In this document: positions 50,928 to 62,793 of the stretch, one piece after another
Layout of the letters: each line of letters opens with the position of its first letter
Numbering within the stretch: the stretch's first letter is position 1
Assembly (NCBI GenBank): GCA_029255645.1
Contig: JANLJE010000012.1
Span: forward strand, 27,338-91,337
From: Comamonadaceae bacterium
GTDB taxonomy: Bacteria; Pseudomonadota; Gammaproteobacteria; Burkholderiales; Rhodocyclaceae
DNA length: 64,000 nt
Direction: 5' to 3'
Notes under the pieces: generated by a model
What the model saw: only the letters and a program-made list of their open reading frames with translations
Databases searched by the model: none
What the model was told of the DNA's origin: nothing
Position numbers and translations under genes: made by a program

Positions 50928-51292
50928 GCGCTGCTGTGCTCGCCTTCCAGGGCCTTCTGGCGCCGGACCGGCGTGGTCTGCCACAGTTCTTCCAGGTTGT
51001 AATAGGCACGCACGGCCGGCTGCATCACATGCACCACGATGTCACCGAGGTCTACCAGCACCCATTCGCCGGTTTCCTCGCCCTCGATGGAGACCACTTC
51101 TCCCCCGGCTTCCTTCACCTTGTCCTGCACATTGCGGGCCAGGGCCTTGACCTGCCGGTTGGAATCACCGCAGGCGATGATGATGCGATCGAACAAGGAG
51201 GTGAGCTGGGTGGTGTTGATGACTTCGATGTCCTTGCCCTTGATGTCTTCCAGGGCTTCGACGACGACTTTTTGTAGTTTGCGCAGTTCCAT
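50924..51292 (-). CDS. rsfS: ribosomal silencing factor RsfS
   Basis: EALEDIKGKDIEVINTTQLTSLFDRIIIACGDSNRQVKALA; GEWVLVDLGDIVVHVMQPAVRAYYNLEELW. Confidence 0.95.
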   Translation of the reverse strand: MELRKLQKVVVEALEDIKGKDIEVINTTQLTSLFDRIIIACGDSNRQVKALARNVQDKVKEAGGEVVSIEGEETGEWVLVDLGDIVVHVMQPAVRAYYNLEELWQTTPVRRQKALEGEHSSA

Positions 51293-51966
51293 CAGGGATT
51301 TGGTTGATTTCTATAAAGTTGGTGCCGCCGAATATAGTCGAGAACCTCGTCGGGCAGCAAATAACGGGGACTCGCACCCCGGGACAGCAGGGAGCGGATG
51401 TGGGTGGCGGAAATGTCGAGCTGGGTCATGGGCAGCGGCAGGATGGCGCCCGCCGGGGCCAGGGCCAGGTCTGCGGGCCCGGCACACCGACGTTGGACGA
51501 ATTCCCGCGCCAGGGGTTCCGGCAGGCGTTCCTCCAGCAGCGGGTAGCCCGGCCGGTGCAGCACGGCCAGATGCGCCAGACCGAAAATTTCCTGCCAGCA
51601 GTACCAACTCGCCAGGCCGGTAAAAGCATCGGCGCCCATCAGCAGCACCAGGGGCTGGCGGGGCCCCTGTTCCCGGCGCAGACGCGAGAGCGTGGTCACC
51701 GTGTAGCTGGGCTCCGCCCTCTCCATCTCGCACGCGGCCACCCGGAAATGGGGATTGCCGGCCACCGCCAGGCGCACCATGGCGAGCCGGTGCCGGGGGG
51801 CGATGCGGGGGCTGGCCCGGTGCGGCGGTTGCCCCGCCGGGACCCAGCAAATGGCCGTCAGACCCAGGGCCTCGTGCGCCTCTTCGGCCAGGCGCAGGTG
51901 GCCGAAATGCACCGGATCGAAGGTGCCGCCAAAAATGCCCAGGGGCCGGGTGGCCGTGTCAGGCAT
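51292..51966 (-). CDS. nadD: nicotinate-nucleotide adenylyltransferase
   Basis: GIFGGTFDPVHFGHLRLAEEAHEALGL; LLMGADAFTGLASWYCWQEIFGLAHLAVLHRPGY; ISATHIRSLLSRGASPRYLLPDEVLDYI. Confidence 0.95.
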   Translation of the reverse strand: MPDTATRPLGIFGGTFDPVHFGHLRLAEEAHEALGLTAICWVPAGQPPHRASPRIAPRHRLAMVRLAVAGNPHFRVAACEMERAEPSYTVTTLSRLRREQGPRQPLVLLMGADAFTGLASWYCWQEIFGLAHLAVLHRPGYPLLEERLPEPLAREFVQRRCAGPADLALAPAGAILPLPMTQLDISATHIRSLLSRGASPRYLLPDEVLDYIRRHQLYRNQPNP

Positions 51967-52747
51967 GTTCGGAAACAGGCTCCCGGGGTACGAACACATC
52001 CCGGTAGCTGATATAGAAACTGGCGAACAGCGTGGGGGCCAGCACCATCAGCAGGGGCAAGGTCAGCAGCGAAGTGATGAAGCCGGCCGCACTGGGGAAC
52101 AGGCTGCCCAAAAGGCCGATGACGATCCCCGGCAGAATGGCCCCCACGGCCACCAGGCCCAGGCCATAGACGAGAAAGGCGCGCCAGTTGCGCAGGCAGG
52201 CGATGAAACTGAAGAACAGGGCCTTGCTGACGGAGAGCTGGTGCCAGGCCACCAGGGCCGGTGCATACCAGTAGGCCATCAGTACCGGGGTCATGAGCAG
52301 CAAGATGAGCTGGGCCGCCAGGATGACATTGCCGTTCTCCAGGCCCGCCTCGTCCAGGCCGCCCCTGCCGGCCGCGGCTTGCAGCAGGGCGCCGTCATCC
52401 ACCACGGCGGCCAGGGCCAGCACCGCCAGGGTGCAGACCAGGTAGATTCCCCCCAGCCATATCAGCGGGCGTGGGTGTTCCTTGAGGGGCAAGAAGAACA
52501 GGGCCGGGGTAACGGGCAGGCCCTGATCGACATTGCGGCAGGCGGTCATGACGCCAACCGAGAGTCCGGGCATCACCAGCGAGGCCGCCAGGGGACCGAT
52601 GAAGGGCAGGAGGTTGCAGATCAGCACGCTCATCCAGTACGCCATCGTCAGCAGGCCGATCATGGCGGGCTGGCGGCGGAACAGGGCGTAGCCCTGGGCC
52701 AGCCACTGCCAGCCGCCCAGGGCGGGGAGGGTCAGGGCCTGCATCAC
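51959..52747 (-). CDS. BPSS1780-type membrane protein
   Basis: WQWLAQGYALFRRQPAMIGLL...MTACRNVDQGLPVTPALFFLPLK...ASFYISYRDVF. Confidence 0.8.
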   Translation of the reverse strand: MMQALTLPALGGWQWLAQGYALFRRQPAMIGLLTMAYWMSVLICNLLPFIGPLAASLVMPGLSVGVMTACRNVDQGLPVTPALFFLPLKEHPRPLIWLGGIYLVCTLAVLALAAVVDDGALLQAAAGRGGLDEAGLENGNVILAAQLILLLMTPVLMAYWYAPALVAWHQLSVSKALFFSFIACLRNWRAFLVYGLGLVAVGAILPGIVIGLLGSLFPSAAGFITSLLTLPLLMVLAPTLFASFYISYRDVFVPREPVSEHA

Positions 52748-52780
52748 CAGGCTCCCGCAAGCATCGAGTGGAACTGCATC

Positions 52781-53548
52781 CTAGACACCTAAGAAAATAT
52801 CCCGATAAGAGGCGTAGAGGGCGCCGGACAGTACGGGAATCAAAATCAGAAAACCCAGGCCCAGAGGCAGGGCGGCAAAAAAAGACAGGAGGGACAACAA
52901 CAGTCCGAAGACCAGAAAAGCCAGCCAGTTCTTCAGGCAGGCACTGACGCTGGCCTTGATGGCCGGCACCGGTGCCATGCCCTGCAACAGCACCAGGGCC
53001 GGCGCGAACCAGAGGGCCATGGCGAGCGGCAGAAAGAGTATCACGGCCAGCAGGCCACTCAACAGCAATCCGCCCAGCAGGGGGCCCATGCCACCCATGC
53101 CACCCATGCCACCCATGCCACCCATCCCTTCGATGCCCGGGCCATTGCCCGCCTGCCCGGTGTGATTGAGGAGGAACAGCAGCAGGACGATGCCCAATGT
53201 ACCCAGCATGTTCAGTAGCCCCAGCCCCATCACGCCGCCGCCCCTGGCGACAAAGCCGGCCAGCAGGTCGCCCGGTCGCGGCGCACCCTCCTGGATGCTG
53301 CGCCGACAAGCAGACAACATGCCCGCGGCCAGCGGCGGCAGCAGGAAACTGCTGAGCAGCAGCCCCGGCAGGGAGACACCGGCCGGCACCAGCAAACCCA
53401 GCAGGAAGGACAGACTCAGCCCCAGCCAGCGTCCCGGCGTTGCCCTGAACATGATCCAACCCTGACGCAGCCAGTCGAAACCGGCGCCTGGATCGGTAAC
53501 CCGGCTGCGGCCTTTGAAGGGGATGGGGTCGAGCGGAAAACGGATCAT
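52781..53548 (-). CDS. BPSS1780-type membrane protein (tandem paralogue)
   Basis: FDWLRQGWIMFRATPGRWLGLSL...LSACRRSIQEGAPRPGDLLAGF...ALYASYRDIFLGV parallels the neighbour. Start placed at MIRFPLDPIPF. Confidence 0.8.
   Translation of the reverse strand: MIRFPLDPIPFKGRSRVTDPGAGFDWLRQGWIMFRATPGRWLGLSLSFLLGLLVPAGVSLPGLLLSSFLLPPLAAGMLSACRRSIQEGAPRPGDLLAGFVARGGGVMGLGLLNMLGTLGIVLLLFLLNHTGQAGNGPGIEGMGGMGGMGGMGGMGPLLGGLLLSGLLAVILFLPLAMALWFAPALVLLQGMAPVPAIKASVSACLKNWLAFLVFGLLLSLLSFFAALPLGLGFLILIPVLSGALYASYRDIFLGV
53085..53129. repeat. 4+ copies of a 9 bp in-frame repeat CCCATGCCA
   Basis: Encodes (GGM)n in the BPSS1780-type gene on the minus strand. Confidence 0.95.
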
Positions 53549-53616
53549 GGTCCGGCGGGGTCGGGTTGCACGGGTCGTCATGCTCCGGAAAAGCCGCGCA
53601 TCAGGAAGGCCGGGGA

Positions 53617-56600
53617 TCAAGCCCCGTTCCCGTCCGGCGCTGGGGGGCGCCGCAGTATCTGCAGCGCCTCGTCGAAATCAAAAGACTCGATCGCGCGCCC
53701 CAGCGCCACCAGATCCAGCAGGGCCAGCCGCTGGGCAAATTCTCCTTCATGTGCGGCAAAAAACTGCAGCGCTTCCAGGTCATCCGTCATCAGCAGGCTT
53801 TCCAGTTTGTCGAACAGGGCCTGCAGTTGCTCGGGCGTCAGCTTGGGTGCGCTTGTTGCAGGGGCCGCGCCACTTTCTTCGGTACGGGAGGCCAGCGCCA
53901 GACGCAATTGGCTCACCAGGGCGGGAAGGTGTCGAGCCAGTTGCGAAACTTGCGACCGGGCATCGTCCAGGCTGGCCGCATCGCCCTGGCGCAGGCTGCG
54001 TTCCAGATTTGTCGTCAGGGCCTGGATGTCCTGCAGGCCAAGATTGCCGGCCACTCCCTTCAAGGCATGCACGGCCTGCAACGCCGCTCCGGTCTGGCCG
54101 GTGGCCAGGAGATTCTGGATCCGTTCGCCATCCTGGGCGTGGCTCTCCAGGAACATGCCCAGCAAGCGACGGTACTTGGGCAGTTTGCCGCCGACCAGAC
54201 GCAAGCCAGCAGCCAGGTCGAGCCCCGGCACGCCGGCCAGCGGCTGCAGCAGGGCGTCCTCGCCGGGCGTGGCGGGTGTGCCGGCACCGGCCATGCCCGG
54301 CGGCTCCGCCGGTGCTGCCGGGCGTGGCAGCCAGTGCAGCAGCACCGTAAACAGCTGCTCAGGGTCCACCGGTTTTGCAATATGGTCGTTCATCCCGGCC
54401 GCCAGGCAGGCGGCACGATCTTCCTCGAAGGCATTGGCGGTCATGGCCAGAATCGGGACGGCCGTGCGATCCGGCAGATGCCGGATTGCCCGGGTCGCTT
54501 CCAGGCCATCCATGTGCGGCATCTGCACATCCATCAGGATCAGGTCATAGGGATGGGCGGCGGCCTTGTCCAGCGCCTCGCGACCGTCATTGGCCACGTC
54601 CACCTCGAGCCCCACCTCCTTTAGCAGCGCCAGCGCCACCTCCTGATTGATCGGATTGTCTTCTGCCAGCAGCAAGCGCCGGCCGCGCAGGGGGGCAGGA
54701 TCGAGTTCGGGCGCCTGAGGGCGGGGGGCAATCCGATGCACCCCCTCGCCTGGCTTGTCCGCACAGACATCGACGAGGGTGTCGTGCAGCATGGAAGGGG
54801 TCACCGGCTTGTTGAGCTGGCGGATGATGCCCGCTTCCTGCAGCAATCCGGGCGCCCAGTTGCGGCTGTTGCCGGTGACCAGGATGATCCTGGGCGGCGG
54901 TTCCTGGCCCAGCATCCTGATGCGACGGCTGGTTTCGATGCCGTCCATACCGGGCATGGCCCAGTCCATCAGGATCAGATCAAAGGGCTTGCCCTCCGCC
55001 ATTGCCGCTTTAACGCTGGCCAGGGCGGCTTCGCCCGAGTCGACGCTCCGGGCCTGCACGGCAAAGCTCTGCAGCATGTCCGTCAGCGCCTCCCGGGCAT
55101 CCGCGACATCATCGACCACCAGGGCCCGCATGTTTTTGGGCAAGGCCTGGAGCTGCCGATGCACTTCGCCCGGATTGGCTGCCATCGGCAACTCCAGTTC
55201 GCACCAGAAGGTGCTGCCCTGCCCAAGGTGGCTCTCAACCCCGACCTGCCCCCCCATCAATTCCACCAGACGTTTGCTGATGGCCAGGCCCAGGCCGGTA
55301 CCGCCAAACTTGCGCGTCGTCGAGACATCTGCCTGTTCAAAGGGTTGAAACAGCCGCTCCCGCTGCTCCTCACTGAGGCCAATGCCGGTATCGCTGACCT
55401 CGAAGCGCAGCCGGACCCCTGTCGCCGTTTCTTCGAGGCGGCGGGCGCGGAAGATGATGCTGCCGGTTTCGGTGAATTTGACCGCATTACTGGCGAAATT
55501 GAGGAGTACCTGCTCCAGGCGCATGCGGTCTCCGTGCAGCATCAGGGGAATGTCCGGGTCAATGCGATTGACGACTTCCAGCCCCTTGTCGCAGGCCTTG
55601 TCGGCGATCATGTCATTGAGATTGCGGAATACCTCGTCCAGCTCGAAATCCCTGGCCTCGATGTTGAATTTGCCGGCTTCGATCTTGGAGAAGTCGAGAA
55701 TGTCGTTGATGATGCCCAGCAAGTGCTGCGCCGCCTGGGCAATCTTGTCGAGCTGCTCCAGCTGGTGCGCATCAGTGGTGTTGCGCCGGAGCAGATGGGT
55801 GAGGCCGATGATGGCATTCATCGGGGTGCGGATTTCATGGCTCATGTTGGCCAGGAAGGAACTCTTGAAGCGGTTGGCCGCCTCGGCCGACTGCTTGGCC
55901 TGCTCCAGTTCGCGGGTACGGGATGCCACCAGGCCTTCGAGGTGCATCTGGATTTCGAGCAAATCCCGGGTGCGCTGATCAAAGCGCACGGCCAGGTCTT
56001 CCAGTTCGTCGCCGGTGCCCAGCGGCGCGCAATGCGTTTCCGGGTTGCCATCGGCCTGGGCCACCCGTTGCTGCAGCAGCAGGATCGGCCGGGAAATGGA
56101 AAGGCCGAGACGATAGGCAATGAAAATGGCCGCCAGGGTCAGCGCCATGCCCAGTACGCTCACATCCCGGACAGCGTTGAAGGCGGGCTGGAGATAATGT
56201 TGACGCGGCGCCATCACCTCGATCTGCAAATCGAGGTCGGAAAGAAAGCCTTGCCCTGGCTGGACCACGTTCTGACGCGCCCGCACCAGATCCGTGCCGA
56301 CCCCTTCCGGATGATGCTCGTAGAGCACCCGCTCCCCGGACAGCAGGCGGTAGCTGAACAAGGGGTCGATGCGCAGCACCCGGTGCGCCACCTCGCCCAG
56401 ATTGAACGCCACCACCAGTACGCCCTGGGTGGTGCTGTAGTAATTGACCGGCACGAATACGACCCATTGCCCCCGTTCCGGGTCCACCAGATAGTTGCTG
56501 GCGCCATTGGCAAGGACACTGCGCAGCACGGGAGAATCCGCGTAAGTCGGCAGGGATTCGAGGCTCGAATAAACGGGTTTGCCGTCGTAGCCGAGCAAGG

Positions 56601-56943
56601 CCACCGCGTGCACATCGCGGCCTTCGCGGAAATTCTTCACCAGTTTAGGCAGATAGGTCTGGCGGCCCTGGGCGTCGTTGAGGCCATTGATCACCAGCGG
56701 GTTCTTCACCAGCACGGTAGCGCTTTCGAGCAGGTAATCGAGGCGCTGCATGAGCAGCACCCCGTTCTGCTGGGCGCGGGCTTCCAGTTCGTGATGGAGG
56801 TTGCGGGTGATGATGCTGTACAACTGGAGCGCCACGATCATCGCAACCGTGATCATGGCCAGGGCCACGAACAGCCCGAAGGTCCAGGTGATGCGGCGCT
56901 CCAGGCGGCGCGTGAAATAATCTGGAAAGTGCAGGCTCATCAT
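53617..56943 (-). CDS. hybrid sensor histidine kinase (Cache-like sensor, HAMP, HisKA, HATPase, 2 REC, Hpt)
   Basis: [48 protein letters not shown]; two REC domains ([26 protein letters not shown]); [13 protein letters not shown] Hpt. Confidence 0.95.
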   Translation of the reverse strand: MMSLHFPDYFTRRLERRITWTFGLFVALAMITVAMIVALQLYSIITRNLHHELEARAQQNGVLLMQRLDYLLESATVLVKNPLVINGLNDAQGRQTYLPKLVKNFREGRDVHAVALLGYDGKPVYSSLESLPTYADSPVLRSVLANGASNYLVDPERGQWVVFVPVNYYSTTQGVLVVAFNLGEVAHRVLRIDPLFSYRLLSGERVLYEHHPEGVGTDLVRARQNVVQPGQGFLSDLDLQIEVMAPRQHYLQPAFNAVRDVSVLGMALTLAAIFIAYRLGLSISRPILLLQQRVAQADGNPETHCAPLGTGDELEDLAVRFDQRTRDLLEIQMHLEGLVASRTRELEQAKQSAEAANRFKSSFLANMSHEIRTPMNAIIGLTHLLRRNTTDAHQLEQLDKIAQAAQHLLGIINDILDFSKIEAGKFNIEARDFELDEVFRNLNDMIADKACDKGLEVVNRIDPDIPLMLHGDRMRLEQVLLNFASNAVKFTETGSIIFRARRLEETATGVRLRFEVSDTGIGLSEEQRERLFQPFEQADVSTTRKFGGTGLGLAISKRLVELMGGQVGVESHLGQGSTFWCELELPMAANPGEVHRQLQALPKNMRALVVDDVADAREALTDMLQSFAVQARSVDSGEAALASVKAAMAEGKPFDLILMDWAMPGMDGIETSRRIRMLGQEPPPRIILVTGNSRNWAPGLLQEAGIIRQLNKPVTPSMLHDTLVDVCADKPGEGVHRIAPRPQAPELDPAPLRGRRLLLAEDNPINQEVALALLKEVGLEVDVANDGREALDKAAAHPYDLILMDVQMPHMDGLEATRAIRHLPDRTAVPILAMTANAFEEDRAACLAAGMNDHIAKPVDPEQLFTVLLHWLPRPAAPAEPPGMAGAGTPATPGEDALLQPLAGVPGLDLAAGLRLVGGKLPKYRRLLGMFLESHAQDGERIQNLLATGQTGAALQAVHALKGVAGNLGLQDIQALTTNLERSLRQGDAASLDDARSQVSQLARHLPALVSQLRLALASRTEESGAAPATSAPKLTPEQLQALFDKLESLLMTDDLEALQFFAAHEGEFAQRLALLDLVALGRAIESFDFDEALQILRRPPAPDGNGA

Positions 56944-59108
56944 TGCACCGCGACGATATTTCCCGCTGCGTCATACCGGGCGAGGCGCAGGAAACGCCGG
57001 TCCAGGGCATCGTGATCGTCAGGGGAGAAGGGGCGTTTGTAATCCTGCATCACGCCGGCATGGTGGGGGATCTGTTCGAGTTCGCGCCGGATGGCTTCCC
57101 GGTCCTGCGACCTGGCCTGCGTCACCGCCCGGGCCAGCAGATGCACCAGATCGTAAGCATGGACGGAACCCATCAGGGCCGGCACTGGCGCCTCCTGACC
57201 GTAACGTTTCCGGTAACGCTCGAGGAAGGCGTTCAGGGCCGGCCGGCGATGCGCATCGTCGACCACCACGGTCTGCACGAAGCGCAAATCGACGCGCTGC
57301 AGATCGTGCTGGGCGGCGGCAAAGAAATTGCCGCCGGTCATCCCCCAGTGGGAAAAAACCGGTACCGGTTCGTCCTGCTGGGCGACGGCCTTCACCGCCG
57401 CCTGGGTTTCATGGGCTTGGAGCACCAGCACCAGGCTGCGGACCCCGCGCTGTAGCAAGGCTTCGGTCTGGAGGCCGATGTCGGGGTCGCCCGGATTGAC
57501 CCATTGAATGTTCACCCGCCCCGCGGGCAGTCTGGCGAGCATGGCGGCGATCGCCTGGGCGTTGCTGCGGCCCCAGGCCGAACGCTCCAGCAGCATGCCG
57601 ACCGTACCGCCCTGGCCCAGGGCGTGCCCGAGCAGAACAGGCGCCACATCCTGATCGTCGAGCGAAGCCCGGAACAGGTAGCTGGGCGAATGCCCATGCT
57701 GCATGACGTCGTGGTTGGCCGCCCAGGGCACGAGATAAGGCAGCTGCAGGCGGTGAATATCTTCCATTTCAGCGAGGATGACCGCCGAATGCTGCCCTCC
57801 CATCACCGCCAGCATCCGGGGCAGGCGGGCGAACCATGCCAGGTTCTGCCGCCCCACGGAAGGATTGCCGCCGTGATCCCGGGCAAGAATTTGCAAGGGG
57901 CGTCCGAGCAGGCCGCCCTTCTGGTTGATTTCTTCTTGCGCCAGCTGCATGCCCCGGTAAATCGCCCCGCCGGCCAGGACGCCATTGTTCGACAGGTCGG
58001 CATCCAGACCGATGATCAAGGGTTCCTTGCCTGCCGCCGGCATCTGCCGCAGGTAGCGCAACTCCCCGGTCTTGCCGAGCAGGTCATAACCCACTTCAAA
58101 GCCGAAATGATCGGCCAGCGGCGCCATGACGGCGCTGAAACGCTGGCGTTGCCCGGGCGTCAGGGTATGGATCTCGACCCCGGCCGCGCGGATCGTCTCG
58201 ATCAGGCCCGCTTCCAGGCGCGCGGTTTCTTCGCGCTCCCACTGCGTCAGTTCCCGGGCGGTATCCTGAATCACCTCGCGCAACCCGGGCGACAGGGTTT
58301 CAAACACCGGCTTGCTGGCCGCAAACACATAGCCCAGGTAGGCATGATGGGAAAGCGTCAGATGCTTTTGCACCTCATGAATGCCCATCGCCACGATCGC
58401 CACCAGCGGATTTTCCTGCCCATCTACCGCCTGCTCGGCCAATGCCTGGCGCACCCTGTGGAAGTCGATCGGGATGGGCTGGGCGCCCAGGGCCGCAAAC
58501 TGCTCGGCAATCAGCCGGCTCTTCATGGTGCGGATGCGCAGTCCGGCAAAATCCTCGGGAGAGTGAATGGGGCGGTTGGCGGTGAACTGCTTGAAACCGT
58601 TTTCCCAGAAGGTCAGTCCCACCAGGCCTAGCTGATGCAGTTTGGCGAGCAGCATCTGGCCCGGCTCGCCATCGAGCATGGCGTACAACTCCTCGCGGCT
58701 GGAAAAATAAAAGGGCAGGTCGGCATACTGCATCGCAGGAATGGCAGAACTGAGCTTGGCCGAGGGAATCAGCAAAAAGTCCAGTTGCCCGTTGCGCGCC
58801 ATTTCCAGCATCTGATCGTCGTTGCCTAGTTGCTGATCGGGAAAGACCTGGACCTGCAGCCGTCCCTTGCTACGTTCTCCCACCTGTTCGGCAAAACGCA
58901 GGGCCGCTTTGTGCAGGGCACTGCCGGCCGCGATATTGAGTCCCAGGCGCAGGGTGCGCGGCGGGCCTGGCCGAGCCGCCTCGGCCGGGAGCGGGATATG
59001 GGCGGGGGCGCGCAGCCAGATCGCCCAAAACAGCAGCGCTCCGGCCAGCAGGGCGGTCAGGATCAATATCAGACGCGGGTTCGGGATCGGGATCTTCATG
59101 GACGCCAC
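56940..59108 (-). CDS. fused TRAP DctP-like / ABC peripla_BP_6-like dual substrate-binding protein with N-terminal membrane anchor
   Basis: N-half [60 protein letters not shown] (DctP); C-half [57 protein letters not shown] (branched-chain amino acid type SBP); N-terminal [22 protein letters not shown]. Confidence 0.88.
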   Translation of the reverse strand: MASMKIPIPNPRLILILTALLAGALLFWAIWLRAPAHIPLPAEAARPGPPRTLRLGLNIAAGSALHKAALRFAEQVGERSKGRLQVQVFPDQQLGNDDQMLEMARNGQLDFLLIPSAKLSSAIPAMQYADLPFYFSSREELYAMLDGEPGQMLLAKLHQLGLVGLTFWENGFKQFTANRPIHSPEDFAGLRIRTMKSRLIAEQFAALGAQPIPIDFHRVRQALAEQAVDGQENPLVAIVAMGIHEVQKHLTLSHHAYLGYVFAASKPVFETLSPGLREVIQDTARELTQWEREETARLEAGLIETIRAAGVEIHTLTPGQRQRFSAVMAPLADHFGFEVGYDLLGKTGELRYLRQMPAAGKEPLIIGLDADLSNNGVLAGGAIYRGMQLAQEEINQKGGLLGRPLQILARDHGGNPSVGRQNLAWFARLPRMLAVMGGQHSAVILAEMEDIHRLQLPYLVPWAANHDVMQHGHSPSYLFRASLDDQDVAPVLLGHALGQGGTVGMLLERSAWGRSNAQAIAAMLARLPAGRVNIQWVNPGDPDIGLQTEALLQRGVRSLVLVLQAHETQAAVKAVAQQDEPVPVFSHWGMTGGNFFAAAQHDLQRVDLRFVQTVVVDDAHRRPALNAFLERYRKRYGQEAPVPALMGSVHAYDLVHLLARAVTQARSQDREAIRRELEQIPHHAGVMQDYKRPFSPDDHDALDRRFLRLARYDAAGNIVAVQ

Positions 59109-59214
59109 TCGAATGGATCAAGCCAACGATCAGGCCAATAACAAGGAAGCGGGCCCGCCATTGTAATGCCGGATCGGGCCGGCCACCGGGAGTTCTCCCG
59201 CACCGGCCCGCGAC

Positions 59215-60696
59215 TCAAGCCCGTCCTGCGGCGCCGCCACGGGGCAGGGCCGCCGCCAGCCGCTCCCAGTCCAGGGCCGCTTCCACCGCATCGGCCAGGC
59301 GGGTGAGGTCCGCCTCGCGCCGGGCGGCGAAATCCACGGGCGCCGCATCCGCCGCCCCGGCCCAGGCCAGCAGGGCCGTGAGCGCCGCCGGGTGATCAAA
59401 GAGGCCGTGGCAGTAGCTGCCCAGCACCTGGCCGTCGCCGGAGCGGGCCCCCTCGCGGCGATCCGGGTCGAGTAGCAGTAGCGGGCTTTCCAGAGCCGGC
59501 CCGTGGGTGACGCCCAGATGAATTTCATAGCCGCTCATCGCCGGGCGGCCTTCCAGGAGGAGGTGGCCCTGCACATTCTGCAACTGCTTTTCCGGCGCCA
59601 GGGTGGTTTCGCAATCCAGCCAGCCCAGGCCGGGCGAGCTGCCCGGCGGCCCTTCCAGCCCGTGCGGATCATCAATGGCCCGGCCCAGCATCTGGTAGCC
59701 GCCGCATAGGCCGATCACCTTGCCGCCGTAGCGTAGATGCCGTGCAAGATAAGGCGCCCAGCCCTGCTGGCGCAGCCAGTCGAGGTCGGCCCGCACCGCC
59801 TTGGAGCCGGGCAGCACCACGAGATCGGCCGGGGGCGGTGGCTGACCCGGGCCGATCCACTGGAAATCCACCTCGGGGTGCAGGCGCAGGGGATCGAGGT
59901 CGTTGTGGTTGGCCGTGCGCGGGTAGGCCGGGGCGATCACCCTGAGACGGGCCGCGGATTTATCCGCCTGGCCCGTGGCGATGGCATCTTCTGCATCCAG
60001 AAAGAGGCCGTGCAGGTAGGGCAGCACCCCCAGCACCGGCTTGCCGGTGCGCCGTTCCAGCCAGTCCAGGCCGGGGGCAAGAAGGGCCCTGTCGCCCCGA
60101 AAGCGGTTGATGACGAAACCCACGACCCGGTTCTGTTCGGATGCGGAGAGTAGCGCCAGCGTCCCCACCAGATGGGCGAACACGCCGCCCCGGTCGATGT
60201 CGGCGATCAGGATCACCGGGCAATCCACCGCCTCGGCAAACCCCATGTTGGCGATGTCCCTGGCGCGCAGGTTGATTTCCGCCGGGCTGCCGGCGCCTTC
60301 CACCAGCACGGTTTCGTAGCGCTCGCTCAGGCGGCGCCAGGAGGCGAGCACCGCCGCCATCGCCCGAGGCTTGTAGGCGTGGTAGGCCTTGGCATCCAGA
60401 TCGGCGACCACCCGGCCGTGCAGGATCACCTGGGCCTCCTTGTCGGTGCTGGGCTTCAGGAGCACCGGATTGAAATCGGTATGGGGCAAGAGCCCCGCCG
60501 CCTGGGCCTGCAGCGCCTGGGCCCGGCCAATTTCACCCCCGTCTGCGGTGACGGCGGAATTCAAGGCCATGTTCTGCGGCTTGAAGGGCGCCACCCGCAC
60601 GCCGCGGCGTTTGAGGATGCGGCACAGGGCCGCCACCAGGGTGGATTTGCCGGCATCCGAAGTACAGCCCTGGATCATCAGGGAGGGAAAAGTCAT
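59215..60696 (-). CDS. cobQ: cobyric acid synthase
   Basis: [63 protein letters not shown]. The ORF track extends upstream; start placed at MTFPSLM. Confidence 0.96.
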   Translation of the reverse strand: MTFPSLMIQGCTSDAGKSTLVAALCRILKRRGVRVAPFKPQNMALNSAVTADGGEIGRAQALQAQAAGLLPHTDFNPVLLKPSTDKEAQVILHGRVVADLDAKAYHAYKPRAMAAVLASWRRLSERYETVLVEGAGSPAEINLRARDIANMGFAEAVDCPVILIADIDRGGVFAHLVGTLALLSASEQNRVVGFVINRFRGDRALLAPGLDWLERRTGKPVLGVLPYLHGLFLDAEDAIATGQADKSAARLRVIAPAYPRTANHNDLDPLRLHPEVDFQWIGPGQPPPPADLVVLPGSKAVRADLDWLRQQGWAPYLARHLRYGGKVIGLCGGYQMLGRAIDDPHGLEGPPGSSPGLGWLDCETTLAPEKQLQNVQGHLLLEGRPAMSGYEIHLGVTHGPALESPLLLLDPDRREGARSGDGQVLGSYCHGLFDHPAALTALLAWAGAADAAPVDFAARREADLTRLADAVEAALDWERLAAALPRGGAAGRA

Positions 60697-60795
60697 TCGT
60701 TTTCTGCCGCAAAAAACCCCGGCCAACCCAGGGCTTTGGTTATAAAATCGCGCCTCTTTGCAACACGGTGCCCCAACCTTGCGCCGGATTATCCC

Positions 60796-61737
60796 ATGGA
60801 CTTGCTGGCTGAGCTGTTTGCTGCACATCCCTCCTTGCATCTGCCCCTGGCCGCGCTGGCCGCGGTGCTGCTCGACCAGATCCTGGGCGAACCCCGCCGC
60901 TTTCATCCCCTCACGGGGTTCGGCCGGCTCGTCGCCTGGCTCGAAGCGGCCCTGAACCGTGCCGGCGGCCGCGGCCATGGCCTCCTGGCCTGGTGCCTGG
61001 CCGTCCTGCCGCTGCTGGGCCTGGCCTTCTGGCTGCGGCAGCGGCCCGGCTGGGGCTGGTATCTGGATGTGCTCCTCGGTTATTTCTCCCTGGGCGCGAA
61101 GAGCCTCGCCCAGCACGGCGAGGCCGTGCGCCGGCCCTTGGCCGCCCAGAACCTGCCCGAGGCCCGCCGCCGCGTGAGTTGGCTGGTCTCGCGCGACACC
61201 GGCCAGCTTTGCGCCACGGGCGTCGCCCGGGCCGGGGTCGAGTCGGTGCTCGAAAACGGGAACGACGCAGTGTTCGGCACCCTGTTCTGGTTTGCCATCC
61301 TGGGCGGCCCCGGCGCCTTGCTGCACCGCCTGGCAAACACCCTGGATGCGATGTGGGGCTACAAGAACGAGCGTTTCCTCGAATTCGGCTGGGCCGCCGC
61401 CCGCATCGATGACCTGCTCAACTGGATTCCGGCCCGGCTCACCGCCCTCACCTACGCCCTGCTCGGCTCCCCCCGCGAGGCCCTCGCCTGCTGGAAAAGC
61501 CAGGCCCCGGCCTGGGCCAGCCCCAATGCTGGCCCGGTGATGGCCGCCGGGGCCGGCAGCCTGGGCGTGCGCCTGGGCGGCAGCGCCCGCTATGCCGGCA
61601 CCGAAGAACAGCGCCCGGCCCTGGGCTGCGGCGAGCTACCGGATCACCACCACCTCGGCGCGGCCATCCGGCTGGTGCAGCGCGGCCTGGGGCTGTGGCT
61701 CGGCCTGTTCTTCATCATCGGCCTGCTGCATGCTTGA
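60796..61737 (+). CDS. cbiB: adenosylcobinamide-phosphate synthase CbiB/CobD
   Basis: [78 protein letters not shown]. Confidence 0.95.
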   Translation: MDLLAELFAAHPSLHLPLAALAAVLLDQILGEPRRFHPLTGFGRLVAWLEAALNRAGGRGHGLLAWCLAVLPLLGLAFWLRQRPGWGWYLDVLLGYFSLGAKSLAQHGEAVRRPLAAQNLPEARRRVSWLVSRDTGQLCATGVARAGVESVLENGNDAVFGTLFWFAILGGPGALLHRLANTLDAMWGYKNERFLEFGWAAARIDDLLNWIPARLTALTYALLGSPREALACWKSQAPAWASPNAGPVMAAGAGSLGVRLGGSARYAGTEEQRPALGCGELPDHHHLGAAIRLVQRGLGLWLGLFFIIGLLHA

Positions 61738-62761
61738 ACACGGCGGCAGATTGCGGCAGGCGGCGCGCGCGAGCGGGATTCCCCTGGCCGACTGGGTGGA
61801 CCTCTCCACCGGCATCAATCCCCTCGGCTGGCCCGTGCCGCCCCTGCCCCCGGAAGTCTGGCAGCGCTTGCCCGAGGCCGAGGACGACCTGAAAGCCGCT
61901 GCCAGCGCCTATTACGGCAACCCGCGGCTTCTCCCCCTGCCCGGCTCCCAGGCCGCGATCCAGGCCCTGCCCCTGCTTTTTCCGCGGGCCAGCATCGCCT
62001 GCCTCAGCCCCCTCTACGCCGAACATCCGGCCGCCTGGCAGGGGGCCGGCCACCGGCTGCGGCAACTGCCCGCCGGCCATCTCGAACGCGCCCTCGCCGC
62101 CGCCACGCCGCACCTTTTGCTCTGTAACCCCAACAATCCCACCGCCCATCGCCTGGAGCGGGAAGAAGTGCTGGCCGCCGCCGCCCAACTGCGCCGCCGC
62201 GGCGGCTGGCTGTTTGTCGACGAGGCCTTCATGGACGCCAGCCCGGAACAGTCGGTGGCCGATCAGGCCGGTAGCGAGGCTTATCCGAATCTGGTGGTGC
62301 TGCGCTCCCTGGGCAAATTTTTCGGCCTGGCCGGGGCGCGCGTCGGCTTTCTCCTCGGCGCGGAGGAACTGCTGCAGGCCCTGGCGGAAAAGCTCGGGCC
62401 CTGGCCCGTCAGCCATCCGGCCCGCTGGGTCGCAAGCCGCGCCCTGGCGGACCGGGACTGGCAGGCCGGCGCCCGGCAGCAACTGGCCGCCGCCAGCGCC
62501 CGCCTAAAAGCCCTGCTCGCCCCCTTGGCCGAGGCCGCCCCGCCGGCCGCCTGCCCCCTCTTCGTCAGCCTCGCCCTGGCCCACCCCCAGCCCCTGTTCG
62601 ACTTCCTGAAGGCGCGCGGCATCCTGGTGCGGTGCTTTGCCGAGGCCGGCCTGCTGCGCTTTGGCCTGCCGGGCAGCGAGACCGAGTGGGAAAGGCTCGC
62701 CGCGGCCCGGGATACCTGGAAGCAGCGAGGCAACCCCACGAGCCGTGCTGCGGCGCCGTGA
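61730..62761 (+). CDS. cobD: threonine-phosphate decarboxylase (CobD/CobC, PLP aminotransferase fold)
   Basis: [69 protein letters not shown]; overlaps cbiB by 8 bp. Confidence 0.93.
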   Translation: MLEHGGRLRQAARASGIPLADWVDLSTGINPLGWPVPPLPPEVWQRLPEAEDDLKAAASAYYGNPRLLPLPGSQAAIQALPLLFPRASIACLSPLYAEHPAAWQGAGHRLRQLPAGHLERALAAATPHLLLCNPNNPTAHRLEREEVLAAAAQLRRRGGWLFVDEAFMDASPEQSVADQAGSEAYPNLVVLRSLGKFFGLAGARVGFLLGAEELLQALAEKLGPWPVSHPARWVASRALADRDWQAGARQQLAAASARLKALLAPLAEAAPPAACPLFVSLALAHPQPLFDFLKARGILVRCFAEAGLLRFGLPGSETEWERLAAARDTWKQRGNPTSRAAAP

Positions 62762-62793
62762 TCTCTCCCGGATGCGACTCTGAAGTGATCTCG

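Noticed and set aside
60697-60795. Cobalamin riboswitch between cobQ and cbiB
   Set aside because: No B12-box-like conserved sequence was seen and the 99 bp spacer is short for this riboswitch.
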